Part shown: in pieces, positions 26,746-35,673 of the stretch
Position numbering within the stretch: position 1 is the first letter of the stretch
Layout: each line of letters opens with the position of its first letter
Assembly: GCA_016719395.1 (NCBI GenBank)
Contig: JADJZF010000007.1
Location: 186,001 to 250,000 of the forward strand
Length of the DNA: 64,000 nt
Direction: 5' to 3'
Origin: Candidatus Amarobacter glycogenicus
GTDB lineage: Bacteria; Chloroflexota; Dehalococcoidia; Tepidiformales; Tepidiformaceae
Translations under genes and position numbers: made by a program
The notes under the pieces: generated by a model
Databases searched by the model: none
The model's input: only the letters and a program-made list of their open reading frames with translations
Told to the model about the DNA's origin: nothing

Positions 26746-27629
26746 CTACTCGAAGATCGAGGTGACTACTTCCTCGATGCTGCGTTGTACTTCCTGGTCG
26801 TCCGTGAGAGCCAGGTGATTGCCACCTGGCAGGCGCGCCGTGCAGGCACACCCTGCGCCATCAGCTTGCCGGCGTACACCAGCAATCGCGTGCTCACGCC
26901 TTCTCCAAGCCCGTGTTCCTTCAGGTTTCGGACCTTCTCGCCCAGCCGGGCCAGGTCGATCGAGGCCTCGCGCGAACAACCAGCTTCGTGCGCGATGATC
27001 TCCGCTTCCTGTTCGCGCGGAGGGTAATCGAACTCGATCGCGATGAAGCGCTGCCGCGTCGAGTGTTTCAGGTCCTTCAGCGCACTCTGGTACCCGGGGT
27101 TGTAGGAGATCACGAGGAGGAAGCCATCGGCCGCCTCGATAACCTGCCCGAGCTTCTCGATTGGGAGCAGGCGCCGGTAGTCCGTGAGCGGGTGGATCAG
27201 GACCGTGGTGTCTTTGCGTGCCTCCACCACTTCGTCCAGGTAGCAGATGGCCCCCACCTTCACCGCTCGCGTCAGCGGGCCATCCGTCCAGTGAGTGCCG
27301 TCTGTGTCCAGCAGGTACCGGCCAACGAGGTCGCTGGCCGTCAAGTCTTCGTGGCAGGCCACCGTGATCAGTGGCATCCGATGCTCGGCCTCTTGCCCGG
27401 TCTTGCTTGATACCTTCATCATCGGCCGCCCCAACTTGTAGGCCATGTACTCGACGAACCGCGTCTTGCCTGCCCCCGTCGGACCCTTCAGGAGGACCGG
27501 GATGCGCTGCGCATACGCCGTCTCAAACAGCTCGACTTCGTCGGCGATGGGGAGGTAATACGGCTCGTCGTGGACCGCGTATTCCTCGGAAGCGTAGATG
27601 GTGGCTGAACCTTCGATTCCCTGAGTCAT
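26746..27629 (-). pseudogene. MoxR-family AAA+ ATPase (CbbQ/NorQ-like), 3' end frameshifted
   Basis: From ATG 27629 (GGAGGA upstream) residues 40-230 form the AAA+ core: Walker A GPTGAGKTRFVEY, VACHEDLTASDLVGRY, Walker B AICYLDEVVEA, and sensor segment LLVISYNPGYQS with STRQRFIAIEFDYP. After ACQVAIT the frame slips near 26812-26820. In the next frame the typical CbbQ tail LALTDDQEVQRSIEEVV follows to a TAG at 26746-26748. One base missing explains it. CbbQ/NorQ ATPases form hexamers that act with a CbbO/NorD VWA protein; here that partner is the 1079-residue protein just downstream. Confidence 0.8.
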
Positions 27630-27633
27630 GCTG

Positions 27634-28254
27634 TCATTTCCTCCCGGCCGCGCTCTGCAGCTTCGTTTGAAGTTCGTCCCAGGCGCGCTGGATGCCCGCT
27701 TCGAGCTCCTCCAGCGTCCCGTTGTTCGTGATAACGACATCCGCGCGCGCCATGCGCTCCGCGTTCGAGAGCTGCGAATCGATCCGCGCCCTCGCCGCCG
27801 CCTCATCGAGGCCGTTCCGCGTGGCCAGTCGCTGGACGGCGAGGTCCGGCTCCACCACCACGACCCATACGTCGTCCACAAGGTCTTCCCAGCCAGCCTC
27901 AAAGAGCACGGCCGCTTCAAGCACGACCAGCGCGTTGCCAGCTGCTTCAAATTCCGAAAGCGCTTCGCTCGCGAGCTTCCGAATGCCCGGCCAGACGACG
28001 TCCGTGAGCCGCTTCAATTCGTCCGGCTTGCCAAACACCTTGCCCCCCAGCACACGCCGGTCGATGGTCCCATCGGGAGCGACGAGGTCGTCTCCGAAGG
28101 CTTTCACCACGGCCGCGAACGTGTCGGTGCCGGGGTCGTATGTACGGTGGCCGAGTACATCGGCGTCGATTACGGGGATATCGCGATCCTTGAAAAAGCG
28201 GGTCACGGTTGATTTACCGCTGGCGATCCCACCCGTCAGCCCAATGACGTGCAC
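27634..28254 (-). CDS. coaE: dephospho-CoA kinase
   Basis: 206 residues. The P-loop GLTGGIASGKSTV at residues 5-17, the substrate region IPVIDADVLGHRTYDPG, and FEAGWEDLVDDVWVV with the lid Arg residues are all as in CoaE. It phosphorylates the 3'-hydroxyl of dephospho-CoA, the last step of coenzyme A synthesis. The start is a GTG at 28254 with GGAG six bases upstream. It ends 4 bases before the AAA+ gene on the same strand, so it heads that transcript. Confidence 0.93.
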   Translation of the reverse strand: MHVIGLTGGIASGKSTVTRFFKDRDIPVIDADVLGHRTYDPGTDTFAAVVKAFGDDLVAPDGTIDRRVLGGKVFGKPDELKRLTDVVWPGIRKLASEALSEFEAAGNALVVLEAAVLFEAGWEDLVDDVWVVVVEPDLAVQRLATRNGLDEAAARARIDSQLSNAERMARADVVITNNGTLEELEAGIQRAWDELQTKLQSAAGRK

Positions 28255-28350
28255 GAGGTACTCCGCGAGGAACGAATGTAATGGAACACTCAGTCTATCC
28301 CCGTCATCGAAAACGCGCCAAACGGGCCGCCCGCGCGCGACTCTTCGTCG

Positions 28351-28740
28351 CTACAGTTCCTGGGCGTCGGACGCGAACGCCACCAAGTGGCCGTCCGGGT
28401 CCAGCGCGTATCCTGCGACATGCCCCCAATCGCGAAGGACGGGAGGCTCGATGGCAGCGCCCCCCGCGCGGGTGGCTCGCCCAAACCACTCGTCCGGCCG
28501 ATCGACCATTAGGTACAGCTCGGATCGCGGTCCGCCACCCGCCTGCACAGCATGTGGCAGGTCGAGCAGCCGGTTGATGCCGTCGACCGGCATGAGCCCC
28601 AGCACCGCTCCACCGGGGAGCTCGAACTCGGTCATCCCGGGTACATCCAGCCGCGGGACGGTCTCGAGTACGGAGGCGTAGAACGCAGTGCTCCTCGCCT
28701 GGTCTGCCACGAAGAGGATGAAATGCGCCCGAGTGACCAC
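28351..28740 (-). CDS. VOC family (glyoxalase/bleomycin-resistance-like) protein
   Basis: 129 residues with the two beta-alpha-beta-beta-beta units of a VOC fold: HFILFVADQARSTAFYASVL at the start, ELYLMVDRPDEWFGRA in the middle, and GYALDPDGHLVAFA at the end. The DPDGH end motif is typical of small VOC proteins. Metal ligands are not certain, so whether it is an enzyme, an immunity protein or a binding protein cannot be said. The start is a GTG. It is just downstream of the HxlR gene on the same strand and may be regulated by it. Confidence 0.8.
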   Translation of the reverse strand: MVTRAHFILFVADQARSTAFYASVLETVPRLDVPGMTEFELPGGAVLGLMPVDGINRLLDLPHAVQAGGGPRSELYLMVDRPDEWFGRATRAGGAAIEPPVLRDWGHVAGYALDPDGHLVAFASDAQEL

Positions 28741-28768
28741 ACCGGGAGCCTACACGCGCGGGGTCGCG

Positions 28769-29260
28769 TCAGCACTCCCCGACCCGGGCTCCGCTGTGCC
28801 GCACGATCGGTCCTGACCGCCCTCGGCGCCCGTTCGTCCGCCAGGACTGGACCAGGCGAGCCCGGTTCCGCGGCGCCCGGCGAGCGCACGTCGGGCAGTG
28901 GTACACCACCCGGATGCCATGGCCACACTCGTCGTCGACGAGCGTCAGGTCGCTCTCGGCATGCTGCTCCCCGAAGTCCGCCAGCGCCCCAACCACCACG
29001 CCCAGGCCATGGCCCTTCGCCGTCAGCTGGTACGCGTAGCGCGCCGGGTGGTCGTTGTACAACCGCCGAACAAGCACGCCCGCCGCCTCCAGGTCCTTCA
29101 GCCTCCGGGATAGCACCGCCGGCGGTATCCCTTCGACCGAATCGCGCAGTTCCGAAAACCGCGACCGCCCGCGGAGCAAATCGCGCACGACAAGGAGCGT
29201 CCACTTGTCCCCGACGAGGTCGAGTGTCGTCGCAACCGGGCACTTCACGCTTCGCGCCAT
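28769..29260 (-). CDS. HxlR family transcriptional regulator
   Basis: 163 residues. The N-terminal CPVATTLDLVGDKWTLLVVRDLLRG is the HxlR hallmark, with Cys at position 8, followed by a winged helix (FSELRDSVEGIPPAVLSRRLKDLE) and a wing (YQLTAKGHGLG). Unlike minimal HxlR proteins it has a C-terminal extension with a HCPTCARR cysteine pair that could bind zinc. HxlR regulators often respond to aldehydes or oxidants through the N-terminal Cys. The gene is divergent from fbiC across 96 bases containing a GTTCA/TGAAC dyad. Confidence 0.86.
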   Translation of the reverse strand: MARSVKCPVATTLDLVGDKWTLLVVRDLLRGRSRFSELRDSVEGIPPAVLSRRLKDLEAAGVLVRRLYNDHPARYAYQLTAKGHGLGVVVGALADFGEQHAESDLTLVDDECGHGIRVVYHCPTCARRAPRNRARLVQSWRTNGRRGRSGPIVRHSGARVGEC

Positions 29261-29289
29261 GCTGGCTTTCCCCCGCAGGATCTCTGAGT

Positions 29290-29295
29290 TATGCT
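29290..29295 (+). promoter_or_regulatory. candidate -10 element TATGCT for fbiC
   Basis: TATGCT matches the -10 consensus at four of six positions and lies 61 bases before the fbiC ATG. A transcript from here would begin near 29302 and include the dyad at 29313-29329 as a downstream operator. No clear -35 is visible. Confidence 0.3.
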
Positions 29296-29312
29296 ACGCA
29301 CGCGAGGGGGTA

Positions 29313-29329
29313 AGTTCAACTTCTGAACT
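29313..29329. promoter_or_regulatory. candidate HxlR operator AGTTCA-N5-TGAACT
   Basis: A perfect 6+6 inverted repeat with a five-base spacer lies between the divergent HxlR and fbiC genes, 28 bases before the fbiC start. HxlR/winged-helix dimers bind such dyads. The pairing with this HxlR protein is inferred from position alone. Confidence 0.45.
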
Positions 29330-29356
29330 GACTGCCGCCGCGAACGGAGGCACCAG

Positions 29357-31807
29357 ATGCTCGCAACCACCGGACCGCTCCTGCAAAGAGCCCTCAGCGG
29401 AGTCTCGCCTACCGACGAGGAATCACTCTCACTCGCCGGCGAAACCGACCTCCAGCCACTGCTCGAAGCTGCTTCGTCCCTCCGCGACTCCTACCACCGG
29501 AACATCGTTTCGTATTCGAGAAAAGTCTTCATCCCGCTGACCCAACTCTGCCGGGACGTATGCCATTACTGCACCTTCGCGAAACCCCCGGTCCCGGGAG
29601 AGCGAGCCTACATGACGCCGGAACAGGTGCTGGAAATCGCCCGCGCCGGCGCGGCTCAGGGCTGCAAGGAAGCGCTCTTCACCCTCGGGGACAAGCCCGA
29701 GCTGCGCTACAAGGTCGCTCGCCGCGAACTCGATGAAATGGGCTATGCCAGCACCATCGCCTACCTCACGGCAATGGCCGAACTCGTCTATCGAGAAACC
29801 GGCCTCCTCCCACACGCCAACCCGGGCGTCATGACGCGCGACGAAATCGCGGCCCTCCGCAACGTCACCATCTCCCAGGGCATCATGCTCGAGAGCGTCA
29901 CCAGCCGGCTCCACGAAAAAGGCCAGGTCCACTACGGCTCGCCCGATAAACACCCCGCCCCGCGGCTCCAAACGATGCGCGATGCCGGCGAACTCCAGGT
30001 CCCGTTCACCTCCGGTATCCTTATCGGCATCGGCGAAACCCGCCGCGAACGCATCGAGTCCTTCCTCGCCCTGCGCGCGCTCCACGCCGAATACGGCCAC
30101 ATCCAGGAGATCATCGTCCAGAACTTCCGCGCGAAGCCGGATACGAAGATGGCCAACGCTCCCGAACCGGACCTCGACGATCTTCTCTGGTCCATCGCCG
30201 TCGCCCGGATTGTCTTCGGCCCCGAGATGAACATCCAGGCTCCGCCTAACCTGAGTTATGACGAGTACCCGAAGCTCGTCGCCGCCGGCCTGAACGACTG
30301 GGGTGGGGTTTCGCCCGTCACCCCGGACCATGTCAACCCGGAGGCCCCCTGGCCCCACCTTGAGTCCCTCCGCGACCACACCGCCGAGTGCGGCAAAGTC
30401 CTAACCGAACGGCTCGCCGTCTACCCCGCCCACGCGCTCGATTCTGCCCGCTGGCAGTCCCCCGAAATGGCCACCGCCGTCATCCGCTCCATCGATGGTG
30501 ATGGCTTCGCCAGGGTCGACCCCTGGTCCCCCGGCGATGCCGAGACGCCCCCGCCGGTAGTCGATTTGCCCCGGAAACTCGATGCCGCGCGGGTGGTTAA
30601 TACGGCCTCCCGCGATGTCCCGGAGACACTCTCCCGGGCCGAGGCTGGCCTCGGACTCTCTGAAACCGAGATCGCCCGTCTCTTCCAGGCGCGCGGCGAT
30701 GACTATCACCTGGTCTGCGCCGCCGCCGACCGCCTCCGCAAGCAGGTCAACGGCGACACCGTCTCGTACGTCGTAAACCGGAATATCAACTACACCAACA
30801 TCTGCTACTTCCGCTGCCAGTTCTGCGCCTTCGCCAAGGGCAAAATGAGCGAAAGCCTGCGCGGCACTCCCTACGACCTCGGCCTCGACGAAATCGTCCG
30901 CCGCTCGCAGGAAGCGTGGGAGCGCGGCGCCACCGAGGTCTGCATGCAAGGGGGTATCCACCCCGAGTACACGGGCCAGACCTACCTGAACATCCTCGGC
31001 GCCGTGAAACAAGCGCTTCCCGCCATGCACATCCACGCCTTCAGTCCGCTCGAGGTTGCCCAGGGCGCCGAAACTCTGGGCATCTCCGTGCCGGCGTTCC
31101 TTGGCAGGCTGAAGGCCGCTGGCCTCGGGACGCTCCCTGGCACCGCCGCGGAAGTCCTCGATGACGAAGTCCGCGCCACACTCTGTCCCGACAAGCTCTC
31201 GACTCAAGAGTGGCTTGATGTCGTTGAGGCTGCCCACCACGCCGGTTTCCGCACCACCTCGACAATCATGTACGGCCACATCGATGGCCCATTGAACTGG
31301 GCACGCCACCTCGTGCGCCTCCGTGAACTCCAGGAACGAACGGGCGGGATCACCGAGTTCGTCCCCCTCCCGTTCGTCCACATGGAGGCGCCTCTCTATC
31401 TCAAAGGCAAGGCGCGCCAGGGCCCGACCTTCCGCGAAGCCGTCCTGATGCATGCCGTCTCCCGGCTCGCCCTTCACCCACTTATCACGAACATCCAGGT
31501 CTCGTGGGTCAAGATGGGCGTCGAAGGCGTCAAGGCATGCCTCGCGGCCGGCGTCAACGACATGGGCGGGTCGCTCATGAACGAGAGCATCTCTCGCGCT
31601 GCCGGCGCCGGCTTCGGACAGGAGCTTCCACCGGAGGAGATGGAACGAACGATCCGCGTCATGGCTCGTAACCCGCGACAGCGCACAACGGAGTACGGAC
31701 CCGCCCCCGAAGAACGCCAGATCGCGAGCTTCAACGCGCCGGAACTGCTTCCTCTCGTCCTCACACCGGCGAAGAAGTACGAGCGGAAGTCCCCAGTCAC
31801 CGCCTGA
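29357..31807 (+). CDS. fbiC: FO synthase, fused CofG/CofH (FbiC)
   Basis: 816 residues containing two radical SAM domains. The first cluster motif is C65-x3-C69-x2-C72 (TQLCRDVCHYCTF), the CofG-like half. The second is C483-x3-C487-x2-C490 (TNICYFRCQFCAFAKGK), the CofH-like half. Together they join 5-amino-6-ribitylamino-uracil and tyrosine into FO, the deazaflavin core of F420. The fused form is typical of Actinobacteria and some Chloroflexota. ATG 29357 has GGAGG seven bases upstream. Two probable F420 users, the Ddn-like and LLM proteins, are in the same window. Confidence 0.95.
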   Translation: MLATTGPLLQRALSGVSPTDEESLSLAGETDLQPLLEAASSLRDSYHRNIVSYSRKVFIPLTQLCRDVCHYCTFAKPPVPGERAYMTPEQVLEIARAGAAQGCKEALFTLGDKPELRYKVARRELDEMGYASTIAYLTAMAELVYRETGLLPHANPGVMTRDEIAALRNVTISQGIMLESVTSRLHEKGQVHYGSPDKHPAPRLQTMRDAGELQVPFTSGILIGIGETRRERIESFLALRALHAEYGHIQEIIVQNFRAKPDTKMANAPEPDLDDLLWSIAVARIVFGPEMNIQAPPNLSYDEYPKLVAAGLNDWGGVSPVTPDHVNPEAPWPHLESLRDHTAECGKVLTERLAVYPAHALDSARWQSPEMATAVIRSIDGDGFARVDPWSPGDAETPPPVVDLPRKLDAARVVNTASRDVPETLSRAEAGLGLSETEIARLFQARGDDYHLVCAAADRLRKQVNGDTVSYVVNRNINYTNICYFRCQFCAFAKGKMSESLRGTPYDLGLDEIVRRSQEAWERGATEVCMQGGIHPEYTGQTYLNILGAVKQALPAMHIHAFSPLEVAQGAETLGISVPAFLGRLKAAGLGTLPGTAAEVLDDEVRATLCPDKLSTQEWLDVVEAAHHAGFRTTSTIMYGHIDGPLNWARHLVRLRELQERTGGITEFVPLPFVHMEAPLYLKGKARQGPTFREAVLMHAVSRLALHPLITNIQVSWVKMGVEGVKACLAAGVNDMGGSLMNESISRAAGAGFGQELPPEEMERTIRVMARNPRQRTTEYGPAPEERQIASFNAPELLPLVLTPAKKYERKSPVTA

Positions 31808-31820
31808 TTCCCCGGTCGTC

Positions 31821-31848
31821 TTGCGCCCGGCATGCGCGGGTGTACAGT
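31821..31848 (+). promoter_or_regulatory. candidate promoter TTGCGC-N16-TACAGT for the MFS gene
   Basis: TTGCGC at 31821-31826 and TACAGT at 31843-31848 have 16-base spacing and lie just after the fbiC stop, 32 bases before the GTG at 31880. It could also serve the CoA-transferase operon downstream. Confidence 0.4.
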
Positions 31849-31879
31849 GCCGCGATGAACACTCGGGCGGAGGCACCGC

Positions 31880-33107
31880 GTGACCCAATCGGGCAGTAAT
31901 CGGCAGGGCCTCGCCCTCCTCATCCTTGCCCAGGCCATCTCCGTCACCGGCGACATGGTGCTGCTGACGGCGGCCTCCATCGCCATCTATCGTGTCACCG
32001 GTTCTGCCACCTCGGTCAGTCTTCTCCTCGGCCTCGCCGCCATCCCCACGCTCCTCCTCGGCCCGATCGGCGGCACGTTCGCGGATTGGTTCCCTCGTCG
32101 GCGAATCCTCGTCGGCGCCGACCTTGCCGCGGCCCTTGCCTGCTTCGCGGCCTTCGGGCTCGCCGCCAGCGCCTCAACCACCACCACAGCCTTCGTCGCT
32201 GTAGCCGCGGTTGCCTCGCTCGGCGCGTTCTACCGCCCCGCCGCCCAGGCCCTCCTCCCCGCCCTCGCCTCGCGGGACCAGCTGGGACGGGCGAATAGCG
32301 CCCTTCGGCTGGCGACCAGTCTGGCGAACATCGTGGGGCCCGCGCTCGCCGCATTCATGATCGCACGGGGCGGGCTCGATTTCGTCCTCGCCGCCGATGC
32401 CGCCAGCTTCCTCGTTTCCGCCGGTCTCGTGCTGATGATCACCAGGGTGCCAGCCCAGCAGGCCAACGGCGGCCGCCGAAATCCGTTTCCCGATGCGTGG
32501 GCGGGACTCTCCTACGTGCGCCGCCACGGACCCATACGGACCGTCACGCTGGCGATCGGTGTCGTCATGCTTGTCGGCACGCTAGTGAATACCGGCACGC
32601 TCCCACTGGTCTCCGAGTCACTCGCCTTGCCCGAGAGCCGCTATGGCACGCTCCTCGCCATCGAGGGCGTCGGCGCGATGGTGCTGGCCGTGCTATTCGT
32701 CATCGTAGGCCCGGGGCGGAAGCTCCTGGTCACCGGTGCGTTCGCACTCATTGGGACCGGTGCCACGACGCTGCTCCTTAGCAGCGCCCGGGGGTTCGAG
32801 TTGGCGGCCGGCGCCCTGCTCCTCCAGGGAGCCAGCGTCGTCGCCCTCCAGGTCGCCCTCTCGAGCTACCTCCAGCGCGAGGCGGCGGACGCCTTCCCGC
32901 GGACGCGTGATGGCACTCGTCGGCATGGTCGCGTCGCTCGCCCAGATCGCCGGATACGCAGTCGCCGGTCCACTCATCGAGTGGCTCGGGCCACGTTCGG
33001 CGCTCGTCATCGCTGGTCTCGCGGTCTGCTTCGTAGCGGTGCCCGTGGTCTCCCTCGCCTTCACCATGGCCCGTGCCGAGCGCACCGCCCCCGCGCCATC
33101 TGCCTGA
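31880..33107 (+). pseudogene. major facilitator superfamily transporter, frameshifted
   Basis: A GTG at 31880 with GCGGAGG seven bases upstream opens a typical MFS protein: helix 1 with VTGDMVLLTAASIAIYRVTG, the helix 2-3 loop GGTFADWFPRRRIL, and further hydrophobic helices to residue 335. At 32894-32902 the frame breaks (one base too many). The last two helices and tail (MALVGMVASLAQIAGYAVAG onwards) continue in another frame to TGA 33105-33107. Corrected length is about 408 residues. The unbroken frame would fuse it to the next gene, an artefact. Homologues of this EntS/macrolide-efflux type export small molecules; the substrate is unknown. Confidence 0.8.
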
Positions 33108-33157
33108 CAACAGCGGAAACCTCCGGTAGATTCGAGCCCAACCAACCCGGAGGATCG

Positions 33158-34360
33158 ATGGACGCACTCGAAGGGCTCACCGTGCTCGACTTTACCGGCC
33201 ATATCGCCGGCCCTTATTGCACCAAGCTCCTCGCCGATATGGGCGCGCGCGTCATCAAAGTCGAACGCCCCGGCGGCGATGTCTCCCGGTCTCTCCCTCC
33301 CTTCAAGGATGACATCTCCGGTACCGAGCGCTCGGCCACCTTCCACTACCTCAACACCAACAAAGAGTCGGTCGTCGTCAATCTCAAGTCGCCTGCCGCC
33401 CGCGACATCGTCCGGCGCCTTGCCGGAATGGCCGACCTCATCGTGACGGCCAGTTCGCCATCTCAGGAGGAGCACCTCGGGCTCGACTACCCGACCCTCA
33501 GCGCCTATGCGCCCATCCCGGTCCTCTCTATCACGAACTTCGGTCACTCCGGGCCTTACCGGGACTACCGCCTCTCAGACACCGTCCTCTACGCCATGGG
33601 CGCCGAAATGTATTCGCACGGTCTCGCCGACCGCGAGCCGCTGAAGCTCGGTGGCACGGCAGCGCTCCTCCAGGGTGGCGCGATGGCGTCGGTGGCCGCC
33701 ATGGGCGCCATCCACGCCTACGAACTCGACGCCCTCGCCCAACTCGTCGAAGTCCCGCTCTTCACCGTCCAGGTCAGCAACATCGATCGGCGCAGTTCCA
33801 GCATCCTCGGCTACCGCTTCTCGGGCCGAATCCAGGAGCGCCCTACCGGCGCCTCCGCGGGTATTGCCGGCGGCATCTACCCCGTTGCCGATGGTTACAT
33901 CGAATTAACTGCCTCGGCCGGCAACTACTGGCGCCGCTTCGTCGAAATGATCGACGACGACGCCCTGCGCGACCCGAAGTGGGAGAACCCCATGATCGCC
34001 CTCGACCCGGCAGCCAAGGAGGAAGCCGACGCCATCGTCTACCCCTGGATGCTCTCTCATACGCGCGCCGAGGTCTGGGAGGCTGGGCGCAAGGCTCACG
34101 CCATGGTCGCACCCCTGAATACCGGCCTGGACATCTGGGAGGATACGAACTTCCACGGGCGCGGCGTCTGGACCGAGGTTGACCACCCTCTGCTCGGCAC
34201 GCTGCCCATGCTCGGACGTCCGTACATACTCGAAGAGACTCCCTGGCGCATCCGCTCCGCAGCACCCTGCCTCGGCGAACACACCAGGCCCGTGCTCGCC
34301 GAAGCAGGGATCCCCAGCGCTGAAATCGATCGCCTGCAAAGCGAAGGAGTAATCGCGTGA
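33158..34360 (+). CDS. CaiB/BaiF (family III) CoA-transferase, subunit-like A
   Basis: 400 residues from ATG 33158, preceded by GGAGG at 33149-33153. The N-terminal VLDFTGHIAGPYCTKLLADMGARVIKVE and GGDVSRSLPPF are family III signatures, as is HYLNTNKESVVVNLKSP. At the position where active members carry the catalytic Asp (normally GQxVDVS), it reads LVEVPL with Glu. Family III enzymes move CoA between carboxylic acids by ping-pong through the Asp. With the next gene, whose GTG overlaps its stop by 4 bases, it probably forms a heteromeric enzyme. The substrates are not identifiable. Confidence 0.88.
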   Translation: MDALEGLTVLDFTGHIAGPYCTKLLADMGARVIKVERPGGDVSRSLPPFKDDISGTERSATFHYLNTNKESVVVNLKSPAARDIVRRLAGMADLIVTASSPSQEEHLGLDYPTLSAYAPIPVLSITNFGHSGPYRDYRLSDTVLYAMGAEMYSHGLADREPLKLGGTAALLQGGAMASVAAMGAIHAYELDALAQLVEVPLFTVQVSNIDRRSSSILGYRFSGRIQERPTGASAGIAGGIYPVADGYIELTASAGNYWRRFVEMIDDDALRDPKWENPMIALDPAAKEEADAIVYPWMLSHTRAEVWEAGRKAHAMVAPLNTGLDIWEDTNFHGRGVWTEVDHPLLGTLPMLGRPYILEETPWRIRSAAPCLGEHTRPVLAEAGIPSAEIDRLQSEGVIA

Positions 34361-35673
34361 GCGACCGCCTGCCACTCTCCGGTATACGCATCTGCGACTT
34401 TACCGCCGTCTGGGCCGGCCAGACCGCCACCATGTACCTGGCCGACATGGGCGCCGAGTGCATCAAAGTCGAGAATCCTTACATCTGGAACCCGATGACG
34501 CGCGCAGCATCGCCGCGCATCAACGGGATGATCGCCCAGATGCTCCCCCCATGGATCGCCGGGCACCCCACGGACCCGGGGCCGCGACCGTGGAACAACA
34601 GCCCGGCCTTCATCCAGGTCCTCCGCAACAAGAAATCCTTCACCGTCGACAGCCGCCGCCCGGAAGGCCTCGCCATCGTCCGCCAGCTCGTCCGCATCAG
34701 CGACATCGTCGCCGAGAACCTCGCCCTCGGGACGCTCGACAAGCTCGGGCTCACCGACGACACCATCCGCGACTTGCGGCCCGACGCCATCATCCTCCAT
34801 ATGCCCGCCTTCGGGCGTACAGGGGCATACACCGAGGGCCGCGGCTACGGCGCCCACATCGATAGCGTCGCCGGTTCGTCGGTCTTGCGCGGCTACCGTG
34901 ATTCTTCCCCGGGAGACAACACCAGCATCTTCGCCGGCGACTTCTGGGGCGGCATGCACGGTGCCGTTGCCGTGATGGCCGCCCTTCGCCACCGCAGAAG
35001 GACCGGCCGAGGCCAGGTCATTGAGATGGCCCAGGTCGAGTCGTCCATGCACATGTTCCCGCAGGCCGCGCTCGATGCCGCCTGGAACGGCCGCGCCCAG
35101 GGTTCCGTCGGTAACCGCAGCGTCGAGGGGTTCGTGCCCAACGGTGTGTTCCCGGCCGCGGGCACGAACCGCTGGATCGCCATCAGCTGCCGCTCAGATG
35201 CGGAATGGCACGCGCTGGTCGGCGCGTTGGGCAGTCCCTCGTGGGCCACGACGCCTGACCTGGCGACTCGCACAGGGCGCGCCACCCGCGAAGATGAGCT
35301 CGAAGCACGCATCGCCGAGTGGTCCGCCAACAAGGACCGCGACGACCTATTCCACGCCCTTCAAGCAGCCGGTGTCACCGCTGGTCCCGTGCTCAACGCC
35401 AAAGAAGCCGCCGAAGACTCGCATCTCGCCGCGACCGGCACGTGGAAGCGTCTTCCTGCCACCGAGGATTATCCCGAGGTCGACTGGCTCCGGCCGGCTT
35501 ACCGGTTTTCGAAGTCCGAAGTTGACCTGCGCGAACCACCGTGCCTCTTCGCCGAACACAACGACTACGTCTACCGGGAGGTTCTCGGACTCTCCGAAGA
35601 GGAAATCGCGCAGCTCCGGGAGGCTGGACACATCGCCGAGACCTTCGCGCCGGAAGCGTTGGCGGGCGCGTGA
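34357..35673 (+). CDS. CaiB/BaiF (family III) CoA-transferase, subunit-like B
   Basis: 438 residues from a GTG that overlaps the previous stop (GTGA). It shows ICDFTAVWAGQTATMYLADMGAECIKVEN, FTVDSRRPEG, and the C-terminal LFAEHNDYVYREVLGLSEEE, a standard family III end. The catalytic-Asp position reads GQVIEMAQVES, with Glu instead of Asp. Compared with the partner it has a longer insertion after residue 45. Coupled translation and similar sequence suggest a two-subunit transferase such as those acting on succinyl-CoA and an aromatic or dicarboxylic acid; this is inference. Confidence 0.88.
   Translation: MSDRLPLSGIRICDFTAVWAGQTATMYLADMGAECIKVENPYIWNPMTRAASPRINGMIAQMLPPWIAGHPTDPGPRPWNNSPAFIQVLRNKKSFTVDSRRPEGLAIVRQLVRISDIVAENLALGTLDKLGLTDDTIRDLRPDAIILHMPAFGRTGAYTEGRGYGAHIDSVAGSSVLRGYRDSSPGDNTSIFAGDFWGGMHGAVAVMAALRHRRRTGRGQVIEMAQVESSMHMFPQAALDAAWNGRAQGSVGNRSVEGFVPNGVFPAAGTNRWIAISCRSDAEWHALVGALGSPSWATTPDLATRTGRATREDELEARIAEWSANKDRDDLFHALQAAGVTAGPVLNAKEAAEDSHLAATGTWKRLPATEDYPEVDWLRPAYRFSKSEVDLREPPCLFAEHNDYVYREVLGLSEEEIAQLREAGHIAETFAPEALAGA

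Noticed and set aside
31880..34360. An 826-residue open frame joining an MFS transporter to a CoA-transferase
   Set aside because: The middle (about 32900-33157) is Arg/His-rich nonsense while the true transporter tail continues in another frame to its own stop at 33107. The transferase has its own ATG and GGAGG at 33158. The fusion arises from one indel.
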